From Actinokineospora baliensis (GTDB lineage Bacteria; Actinomycetota; Actinomycetes; Mycobacteriales; Pseudonocardiaceae), in NCBI RefSeq assembly GCF_016907695.1, contig NZ_JAFBCK010000001.1, forward strand, positions 3,754,501 through 3,818,500: a DNA stretch of 64,000 nt. Reading direction: 5' to 3'. Position numbers and translations under genes: made by a program. Positions 62,783 to 64,000 of the stretch are shown here, piece by piece. The first letter of the stretch is position 1. Each line of letters opens with the position of its first letter. Below the pieces are notes generated by a model, which saw nothing but the letters and a program-made list of their open reading frames with translations, was not told the origin of the DNA and ran no database searches.

Positions 62783-63613
62783 CTAGCGCTTGAGGTTCAT
62801 CAGGTCCTGCAGCAGCTCGTCCGAGGTGCTGATGATCTTGGAGTTGGCCTGGAACCCGCGCTGGGCGATGATCAGGTTGGTCAGCTCCTGGGCGAGGTCC
62901 ACGTTGGACATCTCCAGGGCGCCGGAGACCAGCACGCCCATGCCGTTGCTGCCGGGGGCGTTGACCTGCGCGGCACCGGAGTTGGCGGTGGCGCGGTAGA
63001 GCGAGCCGCCGATCTTCTCCAGGCCGGTGACGTTGGAGAACTTGGCGATCGAGATGCGGCCGATGTTCTGCTGCTGGCCGTTGGAGGCCAGGATGCCGAC
63101 CAGGGTGCCGTCCGGGGACAGCGAGTAGCTGGCGTAGGTGGTGGAGTCGATGGTCAGCGCGCCGATCGGCTGCGACTGGTCGATGACACCGGCGGTGCCC
63201 ATCCAACCCTGCACCAGGCCGCCGTCGGCGGAGGTGAGGCGGCCCTGGGCGTCGGAGGCCATCGAGCCCGCGCGGGTGTAGGCCTGCTGGCCCGCGTTGT
63301 CGATGACGAAGAAGCCGTCACCCTGGATGAGCATGTCGCCGGTGCGGTTGGTCAGCTGGCTGTTGCCCTGGGTGAAGTTCACGCTGGTGCCCGCGGTCTT
63401 GACACCGAGACCGACCTGCGCGGGGTTCTGCGCCGCGGTGTTGGCGCCCGCCGCGGCGGCCGTGCGGATGCTCTGGCTGAGCGCGTCCTCGAACACCACC
63501 GCCGAACTCTTGAACCCACTGGTGTTGACGTTGGCGATGTTGTTGCCGGTGACGTCCATCATGGTCTGGTGGCTGCGCAGGCCGCTGATGCCCGCGAAGA
63601 GGGAACGCAACAT
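62783..63613 (-). CDS. flgE: Flagellar hook-type protein (FlgE/FlgG family)
   Basis: A 276-residue rod/hook protein. The N-terminus LRSLFAGISGLRSHQTMMDV continues TGNNIANVNTSGFKSS, and the C-terminus ends LTNLIIAQRGFQANSKIIST, the paired coiled termini of the family. Its place between flgD and flbD says FlgE (hook), but at 276 residues it lacks the large outer domains of enteric FlgE (about 400) and is nearer FlgG in size. A short hook subunit is possible; other hook genes could lie upstream. Confidence 0.88.
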   Translation of the reverse strand: MLRSLFAGISGLRSHQTMMDVTGNNIANVNTSGFKSSAVVFEDALSQSIRTAAAAGANTAAQNPAQVGLGVKTAGTSVNFTQGNSQLTNRTGDMLIQGDGFFVIDNAGQQAYTRAGSMASDAQGRLTSADGGLVQGWMGTAGVIDQSQPIGALTIDSTTYASYSLSPDGTLVGILASNGQQQNIGRISIAKFSNVTGLEKIGGSLYRATANSGAAQVNAPGSNGMGVLVSGALEMSNVDLAQELTNLIIAQRGFQANSKIISTSDELLQDLMNLKR

Positions 63614-63677
63614 AGGGTTTCCAGCCTTCTTCTCGTGGTCGACTACAGGTCTAGGGGTGTTGGGGTACTGGGGTGGG

Positions 63678-64000
63678 TCAGGCGGTGCGCTGACCGGTGA
63701 CCAGCGACAGCGGGACGTCGGCGTTGCCGATGCGCACCGTGGGGCTGGCGCCGAAGGTGGCCGAGCTGACGGTCCCGGTGAGGGTCTCGCCGTCGACCTT
63801 GGTCTTGTAGCTGACCGCCTTGCCGACCAGGGCGCTCGCCTGCGCGCTCAGCTGCGAGGTGAGCAGGCTCGACTGCGAGTCGGCCAGCGCGGTGAGCTTC
63901 TCCACCTGGGTCAGCGTCGCGGTCTGGGTCATGAACGCGGTCGGGTCGGTCGGGCTGCTCGGGTCCTGGTAGCGCAGCTGCGCGACCAGGAGCTTGAGGA
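63678..64000 (-). CDS. flgD: Hook-capping protein FlgD, C-terminal part (truncated at the window edge)
   Basis: The frame runs out of the window, so only about 107 C-terminal residues are seen. LKLLVAQLRYQDPSSPTDPT followed by FMTQTATLTQVEKL is the FlgD cap-domain signature. The remaining protein ends in a short beta domain (VSYKTKVDGETLTGTVSSA). FlgD is the scaffold for hook assembly and precedes flgE in transcription order. Confidence 0.93.
   Translation of the reverse strand, partial: LKLLVAQLRYQDPSSPTDPTAFMTQTATLTQVEKLTALADSQSSLLTSQLSAQASALVGKAVSYKTKVDGETLTGTVSSATFGASPTVRIGNADVPLSLVTGQRTA

Noticed and set aside
1..64000. tRNA or rRNA genes
   Set aside because: No cloverleaf-like GTTCGANNC/CCA-type signals in proper context or rRNA sequence were noticed in the intergenic regions.

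Overview
The window is high-GC actinobacterial DNA: GTG and TTG starts are common, genes overlap as ATGA/GTGA, and terminators are G+C-rich hairpins without U-tracts. A complete-looking flagellar export, motor and chemotaxis set next to actinomycete specialised-metabolism genes suggests a zoospore-forming, motile actinomycete, probably Pseudonocardiaceae (Actinokineospora-like). That placement is inference. No rRNA or tRNA gene was seen.

Layout. 0-3.1 kb: housekeeping operon cmk-plsC-der on the minus strand. 3.2-7.0 kb: an AGE-family sugar isomerase and two secreted hydrolases. 7.0-15.2 kb: a transposase-derived (IS701-like) putative regulator divergent from phzC-phzD-phzE, the shikimate branch that makes trans-2,3-dihydro-3-hydroxyanthranilate (DHHA), followed by an amino-acid-type ABC importer. 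15.2-19.6 kb: a GAF/PucR (CdaR-like) regulator, an MFS exporter and a divergent MarR regulator. 19.6-20.46 kb: repeat locus A. 20.5-25.8 kb: a carboxylic acid reductase, a methyltransferase and a MetK in one operon. 25.8-31.1 kb: an orphan HsdS-like/HEPN-like protein, small membrane and secreted proteins, and a PstS-like protein whose C-terminal domain matches its upstream neighbour. 31.1-32.1 kb: repeat locus B. 32.1-35.6 kb: an ABC exporter divergent from a NarL-type two-component system. 35.7-45.0 kb: chemotaxis (cheA, cheW, mcp, cheB, cheR, two cheY, two CheX-like genes). 45.4-49.2 kb: flhA, a degenerate flhF and a small membrane protein. 49.3-55.0 kb: an accessory block (CBS-type PLP enzyme, HelD-like helicase, CPCC-domain genes with decayed copies). 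55.0-64 kb, minus strand: flgD, flgE, flbD, motA, motB, fliL, fliM, fliN, fliO, fliP, fliQ, fliR, flhB in transcription order.

The least explained structure is a family of about 145-bp inverted-repeat elements. There are five copies at two loci 11 kb apart, three of them in a tandem array of 237-240 bp period. One divergent copy carries paired compensatory changes in its arms, and the two loci share flanking boxes in opposite orientation.

How the genes may work together: PhzC/D/E supply DHHA, but the enzymes that build phenazines from it (PhzF, PhzA/B, PhzG) are absent here. Together with the nearby acid reductase, methyltransferase and extra SAM synthetase this could mean a non-phenazine product. 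That link is a hypothesis.
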